DNA of 64,000 nt from Mesorhizobium helmanticense (GTDB lineage Bacteria > Pseudomonadota > Alphaproteobacteria > Rhizobiales > Rhizobiaceae). The notes below the pieces were generated by a model. The model did no database searches. It was not told the origin of the DNA and saw only the letters and a list, made by a program, of their open reading frames with translations. Both the position numbers and the translations under genes were made by a program. The stretch spans positions 107,698 through 171,697 of the forward strand of contig NZ_PZJX01000038.1 in NCBI RefSeq assembly GCF_003034915.1, read 5' to 3'. Positions 1-8,296 of the stretch are shown piece after piece; within the stretch, counting starts at the first letter, position 1, and the number at the start of each line of letters is the position of its first letter.

Positions 1-616
1 TGTTGCGGACCAGGCCTGCCTCGTCGATCAGGAAGACGCGAAGGATATGGCTGAGGCCTCCGGTCGGATCCTGTGGATCGGGATCCGGCGCAACCGCCTG
101 GTCGTAGGCCGCAAGGATCGGGCGAAGTGCTGCCTGGCCGGGCGCGGTCACGAAGAGCCATTGCGATCCGCCGTCACCGGGATCGCGCCAGAGCGTGCCA
201 TAGTCGGCCATGACAGCGGGCGTGTCGTGGTCCGGGTCGAAGCTCATCGAGACGAGGCGCACCCGGCGGTTGAGCTCGGGATAATGGCGCACAAGCGCGC
301 GCAATTGCGCCAGCTGCGCCGTGGCGACCGGACAGATGTCGGCGCAGCGTGTGTAGATGAAGGAGAATACGGTGATGTGGCCGCGCAGCAGCTTGGCCAA
401 GTCGGCGCTTCCGCCCTTTTCCGTCAGCACCGGGCCGCCTGCCGCTGTTCGGATCGGCGGCAGGTGGTAGGAGCCGGGCTGCGGCAGCGCGAAAGCGTAG
501 GCCGATACCGGACCCGACGGCGCGGCCTCGGCACCATGATTGCTGCCGTGGGCCAGGGCAGCGCCGCCGAAGCCGATGCCGGCAAGGATTGCGAAAGTGA
601 ACGACAGGTGGCGCAT
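1..616 (-). CDS. SCO1/SenC family copper chaperone (3' end beyond window)
   Basis: Thioredoxin-fold SCO proteins deliver copper to cytochrome oxidase or other periplasmic copper enzymes. Translating the minus strand from the ATG at 616 gives 205 residues before the window edge, so the C-terminus is missing. An N-terminal hydrophobic stretch (about residues 5-22) looks like a signal peptide or anchor. The family's copper ligands are visible: Cys91 and Cys95 in the CADIC motif after FSFIYTR, and His190 in GLSHILRVFLID. It lies 25 bp downstream of the methanethiol oxidase-like gene in the same direction. From family knowledge, mtoX-type genes often sit beside SCO1/SenC and MauG-like genes, which suggests a role in copper loading of that enzyme. 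Confidence 0.85.
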   Translation of the reverse strand, partial: MRHLSFTFAILAGIGFGGAALAHGSNHGAEAAPSGPVSAYAFALPQPGSYHLPPIRTAAGGPVLTEKGGSADLAKLLRGHITVFSFIYTRCADICPVATAQLAQLRALVRHYPELNRRVRLVSMSFDPDHDTPAVMADYGTLWRDPGDGGSQWLFVTAPGQAALRPILAAYDQAVAPDPDPQDPTGGLSHILRVFLIDEAGLVRN

Positions 617-641
617 CGGCTCTGTCCTCCGAGGCCTGTTG

Positions 642-2114
642 TCACTTGGCGTAGAGACTGGCGGCGCCGAAGGCCATCATATGCGGCCGGCCGAGCTTTT
701 CCCCGGTGAAGTCGATTTCGAAGCGCGGCGTCAATTCCTTGCCGTTCCAGGCATAGGCCTTCAGGAACTGCTCGTTGGCGTCGCCGGCCTTGTCCCAGTT
801 GGCGAGCAGCGAGCTGGTATAGTAGATGCGCTCGCCATCCCAGCTCTGCGAGACCATGTTGAGTTGCTCGCCGATCTTCTTCTCGTAGATCTGCCTGGGG
901 TGGTGCGGATCGGAGACGTCGAAGACCCTGGTCATGCCGTCCATGAAAGTGTCGGCGAACAGCGTCTTGTCGTCGGCGCTCAGGCTGATGTCGACGGGGA
1001 TCGGCAGCTTGGCGGGATCGCCGATGTCGGCCACTGCCTTGGCCTGCCATTCGCCCTTCTCGTCCTCGTGGACCAGCCAGAGTTTCGAGGTAAGCGCGGT
1101 CGAGGTGAAGGCATAGGCATGGTCCTTGCCCTGGGCCCAGCGTATTTCGAGCGGCACGCCCGGCACCTGGAAAACCTTCTTCGGCGTGCGGGCATGGAAA
1201 TCCCAGATGATCATGGAATTGCCGAACTTCTTCATCGCCTCGGCGTCGCCCGCAACCTCGCCGAAGGGACGCATATAATTCTCGCGCCCGGCGAAGGACG
1301 AGGTCAGCATGACGTTCTTGCGCGGCAGGACGCGCGCATCATAGCCGTAGCCGTCGGCAAACTCGCCGCCAGGGATATCCTTCGCCTCCTTCGCCGTCGG
1401 CAGCCAATGGGTGGCGATGTATTCGCCTTCGTTGGAGAACTCGACGAGCGCAGTGCGGCCGGTGCCGTCCTTGTTGGAGAGCGCCGGGATCATCATGCGT
1501 CCAGGCAGCGCATAGGCGCCGTGCGGACCGACGACGCCACCGGTCTTCTGCTCGAAATCGGCAATCGTCTTGACCAGCTTCGGGTTGGCCGGGTCGCTTG
1601 CGACGTCGAAGACGAAGATCGTGTTGCTGTCGAGCCCCGTCGCCCAGAACTGGCGGCGGTCATCGGTGAAGCCGCCATGGTGCGCCTCGTTGCGGCTGCC
1701 GATGGAATCGGTATCGATGACTTTGCCTGATGTCGGCGAGTTGTCTCGCGCATCCACGGTGACGAGCTTGTCGGAGCCGTCGCCCATCCCCTCGACGCCG
1801 AGTGTCCAGACATAGACATAGTCTTCGTGACCGGTGATCTTCGGCATATAGGGCGAGAGGCACGTCTCGTCGGCAGCTGCGGGCAGGGCCACCGTGGCAG
1901 CCAGCAAGGCTGCAAGTCCACGAGATGTCCACAAACCGGCGCCCGGGCGGCAACTGAGGACCGGCGCAGCCAGGCGAGCAAGGAAGCGGGTGATCGCTGG
2001 AGGTGTCGCGCGGATTGAGGCGCTTCTCAGCAAATTTGCCTGATTTGCATAAAAGGATATGTCGAGCGAGCCGTCCTCGCGGCGGCGAACGTCAATCGGA
2101 TCCGGACTTGTCAT
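642..2114 (-). CDS. mtoX: methanethiol oxidase / selenium-binding protein 56 (SBP56) family
   Basis: Members of this family oxidise methanethiol to formaldehyde, H2S and H2O2 in the periplasm and bind copper. The body from DETCLSPYMPK (about residue 82) to the C-terminus ASLYAK carries SBP56 blocks such as SRNEAHHGGF, VGPHGAYALPGRM, MIIWDFHARTPKK, DISLSADDKTLFADTFMDGM and GRPHMMAFG. The ATG at 2114 follows a G-rich stretch resembling a Shine-Dalgarno site; an in-frame start at 2195 is possible but less convincing. With the 2114 start the signal-like segment is unusually internal, at about residues 65-82, after a charged N-terminal region. A TTG at 1934 would give a conventional signal peptide but has no good ribosome site. 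The SCO1/SenC gene follows at 25 bp. The family is near certain; the enzymatic role comes from homology and context. Confidence 0.85.
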   Translation of the reverse strand: MTSPDPIDVRRREDGSLDISFYANQANLLRSASIRATPPAITRFLARLAAPVLSCRPGAGLWTSRGLAALLAATVALPAAADETCLSPYMPKITGHEDYVYVWTLGVEGMGDGSDKLVTVDARDNSPTSGKVIDTDSIGSRNEAHHGGFTDDRRQFWATGLDSNTIFVFDVASDPANPKLVKTIADFEQKTGGVVGPHGAYALPGRMMIPALSNKDGTGRTALVEFSNEGEYIATHWLPTAKEAKDIPGGEFADGYGYDARVLPRKNVMLTSSFAGRENYMRPFGEVAGDAEAMKKFGNSMIIWDFHARTPKKVFQVPGVPLEIRWAQGKDHAYAFTSTALTSKLWLVHEDEKGEWQAKAVADIGDPAKLPIPVDISLSADDKTLFADTFMDGMTRVFDVSDPHHPRQIYEKKIGEQLNMVSQSWDGERIYYTSSLLANWDKAGDANEQFLKAYAWNGKELTPRFEIDFTGEKLGRPHMMAFGAASLYAK

Positions 2115-2265
2115 CGCGGCAGCCCCCCTGAACAATAGTCTGTGTCGGCAAGATGCCCGACCAGGGCGGACGGCGCTTGAGCAAAGCCCTACCAAACCCT
2201 TGTCTTATTCCTGTATCTTCCTGTCCAAGCGTGAGCCGTTCGCGGCCACATCGTGAGTTGCGGCC

Positions 2266-3474
2266 ATGCGTTACCGTTTCGGAAATTGCGAACTCGCCCC
2301 GAGCAGCCACGAGCTGATCGTGGACGGCAAGCCACGACCGGTGGAACCCCAGGTCTTCGACTTGCTGCATCTTCTCATCAAGAAGTCCGAGCAGCTCGTG
2401 ACCTATGACGAACTGATCGCGGAGATCTGGAATGGCCGTATCGTCTCGGATTCGGCGATCAGCGCCCGGCTCAGCGCCGCCCGCGCCGCAATCGGCGATG
2501 ACGGCGCAAGGCAGGAATTCATCAAGACCGTGGCACGGCGCGGCGTTCGTTTTGTCGGCAATGTGGAAACCGTCGGGGAGGTGCTGAAGCCAGACCATTC
2601 TCGCAGCGAAAAAACCGAGGCAGACCACCAGCGCGTGAAATTCTGCAATTCGCGCGACGGCACCCGCATCGCCTATGCGACGACCGGTTCTGGACAGGCT
2701 CTCGTCAAGGCGGGACATTGGCTCACCCATCTCGACTATGACTGGCGAAGCCCGATCTGGCGGCCGTTCCTCAACGAACTGAACCGGCATATGCGGGTCA
2801 CCCGGTACGACCAGCGCGGCAACGGGCTCTCCGACTGGAACGTCGAGGACTTCTCGCTGGAGAGCTTTGTCGAGGACCTGGAAGCCGTTGTCGATGCCGC
2901 CGGACTGGAGAGGTTCGCGCTCTACGGCACCTCGCAAGGGGCTGCGATCGCCATTGCCTATGCTTGCCGGCATCCGGACCGGGTGAGCCATCTCATCTTG
3001 CATGGCGGCTACCAGAAAGGACGGCTTGTCAGGACTTCAGCCAGCGAACGCGCTGAGGGCGAAGCGATATTGACCCTTATCCGTTACGGCTGGGGCCGTC
3101 CCGGCAGCCCTTTCATCAAGGCGTTTTCGTCGATGTTCATTCCGGACGGCACACGCCAGGAGATCGACTCGCTGGCGGAACTGCAGAAGTTGACCACGTC
3201 GCCCGAAAACGCCGCTCGCCTCAGGGAGGCGGTCGACCGCTTCGATGTCAGCGGTCTTCTACGACAAGTAGCGTGCCCGACGCTCGTCCTGCATTCGCGC
3301 GACGATGGCGTCCATCCGATGGATCAAGGCCGGAAACTCGCTGCGGGCATTAGCGGCGCCGAGTTCGTGATGCTGGAAAGCGCCAATCATGTGATTCTTC
3401 AACACGAGCCTGCGTGGAGCGTGCTGTTCAACACGATGATGAGATTTGTCGGGTCGACCAAAGATCGGACATGA
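2266..3474 (+). CDS. winged-helix DNA-binding domain fused to an alpha/beta hydrolase
   Basis: A 402-residue two-domain protein. Residues 1-100 form an OmpR/PhoB/CadC-type winged helix (RYRFGNCELAP, VEPQVFDLLHLLI, YDELIAEIWNGRIVSDSAISARLSAAR, IKTVARRGVRFVG). After a short linker, residues 126-395 form an alpha/beta hydrolase: DQRGNG turn near 182-187, nucleophile elbow GTSQG with Ser223, acid Asp346/347 in SRDDG and His375 in ANH. No membrane segment or receiver domain is seen, so it is probably a cytosolic regulator whose hydrolase fold senses or cleaves a ligand. It is divergent from the methanethiol oxidase gene, with about 150 bp between the starts, and may control it. Domain calls are strong; ligand and target are inferred. 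Confidence 0.88.
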   Translation: MRYRFGNCELAPSSHELIVDGKPRPVEPQVFDLLHLLIKKSEQLVTYDELIAEIWNGRIVSDSAISARLSAARAAIGDDGARQEFIKTVARRGVRFVGNVETVGEVLKPDHSRSEKTEADHQRVKFCNSRDGTRIAYATTGSGQALVKAGHWLTHLDYDWRSPIWRPFLNELNRHMRVTRYDQRGNGLSDWNVEDFSLESFVEDLEAVVDAAGLERFALYGTSQGAAIAIAYACRHPDRVSHLILHGGYQKGRLVRTSASERAEGEAILTLIRYGWGRPGSPFIKAFSSMFIPDGTRQEIDSLAELQKLTTSPENAARLREAVDRFDVSGLLRQVACPTLVLHSRDDGVHPMDQGRKLAAGISGAEFVMLESANHVILQHEPAWSVLFNTMMRFVGSTKDRT

Positions 3475-3543
3475 GCATCACTCCATCGTCTTCCCGCCGC
3501 CGGAGCTACCATGCGCCGATGGCAACGATCACGATGGCAACGG

Positions 3544-3708
3544 CTAAAGGCCGTGCTTGTTCGGCGCGTCGTTTTCATCGGGATTGGGGACGGGGTCTTC
3601 GTCCGGAAGCCTCTCCGGATCCGGTTCACGCATCGGCTTCGGTTCGGGAAGCGGCGGTGGTGTTGGCACCGGCGCAGGCGTTGGTTCGGGAGTGGGAAGA
3701 ATGGCCAT
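3544..3708 (-). CDS. small proline-rich protein (54 aa)
   Basis: The minus strand from the ATG at 3708 encodes 54 residues beginning MAILPTPEPTPAPVPTPPP and ending DENDAPNKHGL, with a TAG at 3544. The composition is dominated by Pro, Glu and Asp with a PxP periodicity. A GGAAGGA ribosome site lies about 8 bp upstream of the start. It is too short for routine gene calling but has good codon structure and a good ribosome site. I recall similar short Pro-rich proteins in rhizobial genomes but assign no function; the sequence should be largely disordered or polyproline-like. Confidence 0.6.
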   Translation of the reverse strand: MAILPTPEPTPAPVPTPPPLPEPKPMREPDPERLPDEDPVPNPDENDAPNKHGL

Positions 3709-4013
3709 GGGTGATTTCCTTCCGCTCGGCGCTCTCTGCCTTGGCGCGTCATCGACGTCGGCAGAATGCGAATTTTCGGATTCGCCACACCAGGTTTTCG
3801 CTCTACCGCTGATGCAGCAGAACGACCACGCCTGCCTATGGTTCCGCTGTGAGCCACTGACGATCCTGCAGGGATTGGGCGCGCTCGTGGCAAGATGGCA
3901 ACCTCAGAAAAGTGTGATCGAAAAGTCCGTGCATGCGGGCCTTGCCGACCTCACGCAGCGCCATAATTCCATTGAGGGCCGGGGCAAATTCACCTGCTGA
4001 ATAGGAGGCGGCC
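3709..4013. other. 305-bp intergenic stretch
   Basis: This gap separates the Pro-rich minus-strand gene from the GTG-started plus-strand gene. It holds the ribosome sites of both flanking genes (GGAAGGA on the minus strand beside 3709; AGGAGG at 4003-4008). No convincing promoter, hairpin or conserved protein is recognised in the rest. Confidence 0.4.
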
Positions 4014-4448
4014 GTGAAGCACCAGACACTTGACCAACTGCATGCCGTTGCCGACGTTCACGCTGAAGCAACATATCTCGTGGAGACCAGGAGCCAACGT
4101 CTCGAACGCTGGGCGAAGCTTCTGGAGCAAAATCCCGATCGGCGCCTGGAAGCGCTCCCGGGCACCGAATACAAACCCGCTGAAATACGCGAAATGATGC
4201 GATACGACGGCTCGCCGATCACTGTGGCCTTCGACGATCCGATTTTTCGCGCGCAAGGCTTGAAGGATGACACCTACGGTGAAGCCAGGCGCTTCTTCGA
4301 GCTGACAGACTGGCAGTTGCACGACATCGTCTGCCATTGCCATGTCGGGGCCACGATAAGAGCGCGATGGGCTGCCTCTCGCGTTCGGGCGGCAATGTCC
4401 GAGAGGCATGGCTTCCTTGCCTGGTTGCGGGGAACGTTCGCGTATTGA
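4014..4448 (+). CDS. conserved hypothetical protein, 144 aa
   Basis: A soluble 144-residue protein starting at a GTG at 4014, chosen because AGGAGG at 4003-4008 sits at ideal spacing. No signal peptide or membrane segment is present. Visible blocks are an amphipathic N-terminal helix (LDQLHAVADVHAEATY, then RSQRLERWAKLLEQNP), a central RRLEALPGTEY segment and a C-terminal FFELTDWQLHDIVCHCHVG region with two nearby cysteines. The opening and RLERWAKLLEQ pattern resemble short uncharacterised rhizobial proteins, but I cannot name a family. It is convergent with acylphosphatase, with a hairpin between them. Confidence 0.65.
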   Translation: MKHQTLDQLHAVADVHAEATYLVETRSQRLERWAKLLEQNPDRRLEALPGTEYKPAEIREMMRYDGSPITVAFDDPIFRAQGLKDDTYGEARRFFELTDWQLHDIVCHCHVGATIRARWAASRVRAAMSERHGFLAWLRGTFAY

Positions 4449-4510
4449 GGCGGGGGTTGCACACGCAGCGGACATTGGCGCTGTGTGCGGCGGTTGATTT
4501 GTTGGACGAT

Positions 4511-4539
4511 AGAGGCGGCGAGATGATTTCACCGCCTCT
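4511..4539. terminator. hairpin between convergent genes
   Basis: Eight-base arms AGAGGCGG (4511-4518) and CCGCCTCT (4532-4539) enclose a 13-nt loop between the convergent 144-aa hypothetical gene and the acylphosphatase gene. Only a short T run follows, so this is a plausible bidirectional terminator rather than a classical one. Confidence 0.45.
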
Positions 4540-4559
4540 TGAGCTTGCTGCGTGCCCTG

Positions 4560-4844
4560 CTAGCCGATGATCCTGAATCCGTCGCGCTCCCGGCCGGGAT
4601 CGATGTCCTGGAATGTCACGCTGGAGACCGACGCCCCGCGCGGCCCTCTCCAGAACCGGTTCATCATCGTCGAAACCGCGCCCTCGGCCCCGACGATCAG
4701 GGCTGCTACGGATCCGTCGTCTTCATTGCGGACCCATCCGGCAAGGCCGAGCCTTTCGGCCTCGTTGCGTGTCCATGCACGAAAGGAGACGCCTTGCACC
4801 CTTCCGCCGATCCTGACGCTGATTGCCTTGCGCCCTTCGCCCAT
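4560..4844 (-). CDS. acyP: acylphosphatase
   Basis: A 94-residue acylphosphatase, the normal family size, which hydrolyses carboxyl-phosphate bonds in small acyl phosphates in the cytosol. The signature GRVQGVSFR occupies residues 14-22 with the phosphate-binding Arg22, followed by GWVRN with the catalytic Asn40. The remaining fold elements (DGSVAALIVGAEGAV, then a C-terminal GFRIIG strand) are intact. It lies downstream of a small secreted-protein gene on the same strand, but 55 bp away, and no shared function is evident. Confidence 0.93.
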   Translation of the reverse strand: MGEGRKAISVRIGGRVQGVSFRAWTRNEAERLGLAGWVRNEDDGSVAALIVGAEGAVSTMMNRFWRGPRGASVSSVTFQDIDPGRERDGFRIIG

Positions 4845-4899
4845 GGCCGCCTCCGTGCGGACGGGTCAAGTCGAGTGCCCAGTCCACCCGGATCGCATA

Positions 4900-5307
4900 T
4901 CACGTCGTTGTCTGGATGATCAGCGTCAAGGTGCCGTCGCCGTCGACGTTGGCAGCGACAACCTGCGAAGAGTTGAGCCCGTTAGCCGCCAGCGCCGACG
5001 TCGCCTGCGGCGATGCGTCGATCGAGCTTTGCAGGACATGCAAATCCTCGGCGCTGGTCTGGGTAATCACCGCCTCTGCCTGCGTCTTGAGATCCGGCGG
5101 CAGATCCTCGAGAGCGATGATCGCGACACCGGTAAAATTCTGATCGGAAAAACCTTGGTCAGGCGGTATTTCGCCAGGCGGCGTCTGATCAGGCACGATT
5201 CCTTGGGCCGGGGGGTCGATTTGCGGGAGCGGGTCGAGGGATTGCGCGTGGATCGGCTGCGCCAGGGCCAGTCCCGAAAGGGCGGCGATCATCGTCAACA
5301 TGCGCAT
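4900..5307 (-). CDS. small secreted hypothetical protein, 135 aa
   Basis: The ATG at 5307 is chosen because a GGAAGGAAAGG ribosome site precedes it and it gives a clean signal peptide: MRMLTMIAALSGLALA followed by QPIHAQS, cleavage near residue 22. The mature part begins with a Pro/Asp/Gln-rich segment (LPQIDPPAQGIVPDQ), then a folded-looking region (TGVAIIALEDLPPDLKTQAEAVI) and a C-terminal DGDGTLTLIIQ strand. No known domain is recognised. A periplasmic location is likely; function unknown. Confidence 0.65.
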   Translation of the reverse strand: MRMLTMIAALSGLALAQPIHAQSLDPLPQIDPPAQGIVPDQTPPGEIPPDQGFSDQNFTGVAIIALEDLPPDLKTQAEAVITQTSAEDLHVLQSSIDASPQATSALAANGLNSSQVVAANVDGDGTLTLIIQTTT

Positions 5308-5572
5308 GACCTTTCCTTCCGTTTTGCTCGAGGAGGACCATCTTGGTGACCACACAACCACCGCGCCGGACTATGGTTCCCCTCCGTCGCGGAAAAGGCC
5401 GTCAGGGCTCTGCCATAATGGGCATGGCAGTCATGTGCCGCTCGATTGACTGCGGGCGACTTCGGGGGTGACGGGGGCAGGTGACGACGGTCTGAACCAG
5501 CGGCAGGTGAAATCCTGATTCAAAGCGGCGCTGCAAGCTGTTGAAATTGCTGGCGATGCAGGCGTTCCAGCC

Positions 5573-6250
5573 TCAAGCCGCGACGAATTCCTTGTGGGCG
5601 CGCAGGAAGCGCAGGAAATCCTCGCCACCGAGGATCAGGTCTCGCTCCATCGCAGTACGGGCCTTGGCGGAATCCTTGTCCCGTAGCCCCTCGATCACCC
5701 GCTCGTGCTCGGCCGCGCCGACATATTTGTGCTCGCCTTCGTTGAAGAAGACGGTGAGCATCGGCCCCATCGAGACCCACAGGCTCTCGATGTGGGCGAC
5801 CAGCATTTCCATGCGGGAAAGCCGGTAGACGGTGAAATGGAAGTCCCTGTTGTAGCGGAATGACTGGTCGGGGTCGCCGGCCCGGTCGGCCTTCTCGAAG
5901 AGTTTTTGGATGCCGGTAAGCTTGTCTACATCCTCAGGGGTGGCGTGCTCGGCGGCAAGGCCGGCCGCCAGGCCCTCCAGCGAGAGCCGGATGGTGCGCA
6001 CTTCCATATAGCGCGCCAGCGTCAGGGCGGGAACGGTGACGAAACGGCCCGAGCGCAGTTCGAGGCCGCGTTCGCTGACCAGCCGCAGGCAAGCCTCGCG
6101 GGCAGGGGTGACGCTGGTGCCGAGCCGGTCGGCCAGATCCTGCATCACCAGCCTCTGGCCGGGCCGGAACTGGCCCGCGATCAATCCCTCGCGAAGCGCA
6201 ACATAGGCGCGCGCCGAAAGATTGCCCTGTTCGAGCGGCTGAATGTTCAC
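5573..6250 (-). CDS. GntR family transcriptional regulator (FadR/FCD subfamily), copy 1
   Basis: A 225-residue regulator with an N-terminal GntR winged helix (ARAYVALREGLIAGQFRPGQRL, QDLADRLGTSVTPAREACLRL) and an all-helical FCD effector domain from about residue 75, with the family's metal/ligand pattern (EVRTIRLSLEGLAAGLAA, NRDFHFTVYRLSR, EHERVIEGLRDKD). It lies 84 bp downstream of the two transketolase subunit genes on the same strand and probably belongs to that transcription unit, suggesting autoregulation by a pathway metabolite. It resembles the second GntR protein at 12963-13649 closely in layout. Confidence 0.9.
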   Translation of the reverse strand: MNIQPLEQGNLSARAYVALREGLIAGQFRPGQRLVMQDLADRLGTSVTPAREACLRLVSERGLELRSGRFVTVPALTLARYMEVRTIRLSLEGLAAGLAAEHATPEDVDKLTGIQKLFEKADRAGDPDQSFRYNRDFHFTVYRLSRMEMLVAHIESLWVSMGPMLTVFFNEGEHKYVGAAEHERVIEGLRDKDSAKARTAMERDLILGGEDFLRFLRAHKEFVAA

Positions 6251-6334
6251 GGCGTCGTTCTCCTCGACATCCTTGTTTTAGGCATCGGCACTGATTCGAC
6301 AAGATACAGCCAATAGACGCGTTTTTCCTTTTGT

Positions 6335-7312
6335 TTATGCGAGCAAAGACTGTGCAACGCTTTCGATGCCGGCGGCGTCGAGTTGATAGTGCCTGTAGAG
6401 ATGGGTCGGCGGTGCGATCAGGCTGAACTCGTCCTTGATGCCATGGCGCACAAGCCGTGCGCCGCCGCCTTCCTCGGCCATCACTTCAGCGACCGCGCCG
6501 CCGAGACCGCCCAGCACATTGTGTTCCTCGACCGTGAGCACGATGCGCGATTTGCGCGCTGCCGCCATGACCGCCTCGCGGTCGAGCGGCTTGATCGTAT
6601 GCATGTCGATCAGGCCGACGGAATGGCCCTTTTTGTTCAAAGCTTCCATCGCCGCTTTGGCCGGATGGACCGGCATGCCGCAGGCGATGATGGTGAGATC
6701 GGCGCCGATGCCGTGGACGACGGCCTTGCCGAATTCGAACGGCGCGTCATCGGCGTAGAGGACCGGATCATGGCCGCGCGCGATGCGGAAATAGATCGGC
6801 TGCGGATGATTGACCGAAGCGCGCAGCGCGGCCGCGAATTGCGGTCCGTCGGCGGGCGACACCACGGTCAGGTCGGCGATCGAGCGCATGATGGCGATGT
6901 CCTCAGTGGCGTGGTGCGAGGTGCCGTAGAAGCCGAGCGAGATGCCGGTGTGGTGGCCGATCAGGCGGACCGGCTGCGCGCAATAGGCGACATCCATGCG
7001 GATCTGTTCGCAGCAGAGCAGCGCCAGGAAGGAGGCGAAGGTCGCGACATAGGGCATGACGCCAGTCGTGGCCATGCCGGCCGCGGCCGAGACCATGTTC
7101 TGCTCGGAAATGCCGAACTGGGTGAAGCGCTCGGGAAAGCGCCGGGCAAAGCCGATCAGGCCGTTAGAGTGCTGCAAGTCGGCGGTGCCGGCGACCACCG
7201 GATGGCCGGCCTCCGCCAGCTCGATTAGCGTGTTGGCGAGGGTGGCAAGTGAGGGCGCGCGTTTGTTGAGCTCGCGATATTGCCAGGACTCCGGGTTGAG
7301 GGCGCGGTTCAT
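6335..7312 (-). CDS. transketolase, C-terminal subunit (pyrimidine-binding and C-terminal domains)
   Basis: A 325-residue protein carrying the Pyr and C-terminal domains of a transketolase split into two polypeptides. Visible blocks are GISEQNMVSAAAGMATTGVMPYVATFASF (about 86-114), including the glutamate that activates the thiamine ring, SLGFYGTSHHATEDIAIMRSI and the C-terminal EEHNVLGGLGGAVAEVMAE. Its start overlaps the end of the N-terminal subunit gene by 4 bp, indicating coupled translation. The pair would transfer two-carbon ketol units between sugar phosphates. Split transketolases usually belong to dedicated catabolic routes rather than the pentose phosphate cycle; the substrate here is unknown. 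Confidence 0.92.
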   Translation of the reverse strand: MNRALNPESWQYRELNKRAPSLATLANTLIELAEAGHPVVAGTADLQHSNGLIGFARRFPERFTQFGISEQNMVSAAAGMATTGVMPYVATFASFLALLCCEQIRMDVAYCAQPVRLIGHHTGISLGFYGTSHHATEDIAIMRSIADLTVVSPADGPQFAAALRASVNHPQPIYFRIARGHDPVLYADDAPFEFGKAVVHGIGADLTIIACGMPVHPAKAAMEALNKKGHSVGLIDMHTIKPLDREAVMAAARKSRIVLTVEEHNVLGGLGGAVAEVMAEEGGGARLVRHGIKDEFSLIAPPTHLYRHYQLDAAGIESVAQSLLA

Positions 7313-8196
7313 TGCGCACCAGCCAGGATCGCTTCGCGTGCAAGCGCCTCGTCCTCGGGCGCGAGATAGCCAAGATGCCAGCCGGGCTCGGTCTCCATGT
7401 AGTCGATGCCCTTACCCTTGACGGTCCTGGCGATGATGCAGCACGGTTTTTCACGCGCGCTGTCGGCTTTTACGGCGCGTAGCAAATTGGCGAGTGCTGC
7501 GACGTCGTGGCCGTCGACCTCATGCACGTCCCAGCCGAAGGCGCGCCATTTCTCATCGAGCGGCTCGATCGCCACCACATCGTCGACCTTGCCGTCGAGC
7601 TGGTAGCCGTTGCGGTCGATGATGGCGACGAGCTTGCTCAGACGATGGCTGGCGGCACTCAGCGCTGCCTCCCATACCTGTCCTTCCTGCATCTCGCCGT
7701 CGCCGAGCAGGACGAAGACATTGAAGTCCTGGTTCTGGAAGCGGCCGCCCAAAGCCATGCCGACGCCATTCGACAGCGCATGGCCGATCGAGCCCGAACT
7801 GAAGTCGACGCCCGGCACCTTGCGCATGTCGGGATGATCGCCGAGCGGGCTGCCGAGCCGTGTGTAATCGTCGAGCCAGGATTTGTCGAAGTAGCCGAGA
7901 TCGGCAAGGATCGGAAACTGGCCGACGGCGGCATGGCCCTTGCCCATCAGGAAACGGTCGCGGTCGGGCCAGGCCGGTTCGCCCTGCCTGAGCTTCATCG
8001 TGTCGTAGTAGAGGACCGAAAAGATCTCGGCGCAGGAGAACACCGACGAATAATGGCCGACCTTGGCGATCGAGATCAGGCGGATCGTCTCGAGCCGTAC
8101 GAAGCGTGCCCGCTCGCGCAGACGCGCCGCCTGTTCGTCCGAGATCCGGCCGCCCGGACTGTTGCTCGGCCACCGGTTTGCGCCTGATGACGCCAT
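7309..8196 (-). CDS. transketolase, N-terminal (thiamine-diphosphate-binding) subunit
   Basis: A 295-residue partner of the adjacent C-terminal subunit. It holds the diphosphate-binding motif starting GDGEMQEGQVWEAAL and ending at the conserved Asn of IIDRNGYQLDG, plus MGKGHAAVGQFPILADLGYF and SSGSIGHALSNGVGMALGGR. The start at 8196 has a strong AGGAGG site. It opens a leftward unit of N-subunit, C-subunit and GntR regulator, divergent from a class III aminotransferase, with a palindromic candidate operator between them. Confidence 0.93.
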   Translation of the reverse strand: MASSGANRWPSNSPGGRISDEQAARLRERARFVRLETIRLISIAKVGHYSSVFSCAEIFSVLYYDTMKLRQGEPAWPDRDRFLMGKGHAAVGQFPILADLGYFDKSWLDDYTRLGSPLGDHPDMRKVPGVDFSSGSIGHALSNGVGMALGGRFQNQDFNVFVLLGDGEMQEGQVWEAALSAASHRLSKLVAIIDRNGYQLDGKVDDVVAIEPLDEKWRAFGWDVHEVDGHDVAALANLLRAVKADSAREKPCCIIARTVKGKGIDYMETEPGWHLGYLAPEDEALAREAILAGAQ

Positions 8197-8231
8197 GCCT
8201 TGTCTCCTCCTGATTGAATCCGATACTCGAC

Positions 8232-8250
8232 AACTTATAAGTTATAAGAT
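8232..8250. promoter_or_regulatory. candidate GntR operator 1 (palindrome between transketolase and aminotransferase genes)
   Basis: The 100-bp divergent gap contains a perfect 12-bp palindrome AACTTATAAGTT (8232-8243) overlapping a second inverted repeat, CTTATAA and TTATAAG around one G (8234-8248), and ending in the heptamer ATAAGAT (8244-8250). The heptamer or its complement recurs at 13701-13707 and, twice, at 15250-15263. AT-rich palindromes next to FCD-type GntR genes are typical operators. That a GntR protein encoded here binds is inferred. Confidence 0.55.
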
Positions 8251-8296
8251 ACTGAGTGGACCCGCAACTTAATTCGTCTGCCGCAGGACTGAGGAC

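Noticed and set aside
3707..4000. A 97-codon plus-strand reading frame between the Pro-rich gene and the GTG-started gene
   Set aside because: No recognisable protein family, no clear ribosome site, and its start overlaps the start codon of the better-supported minus-strand gene.
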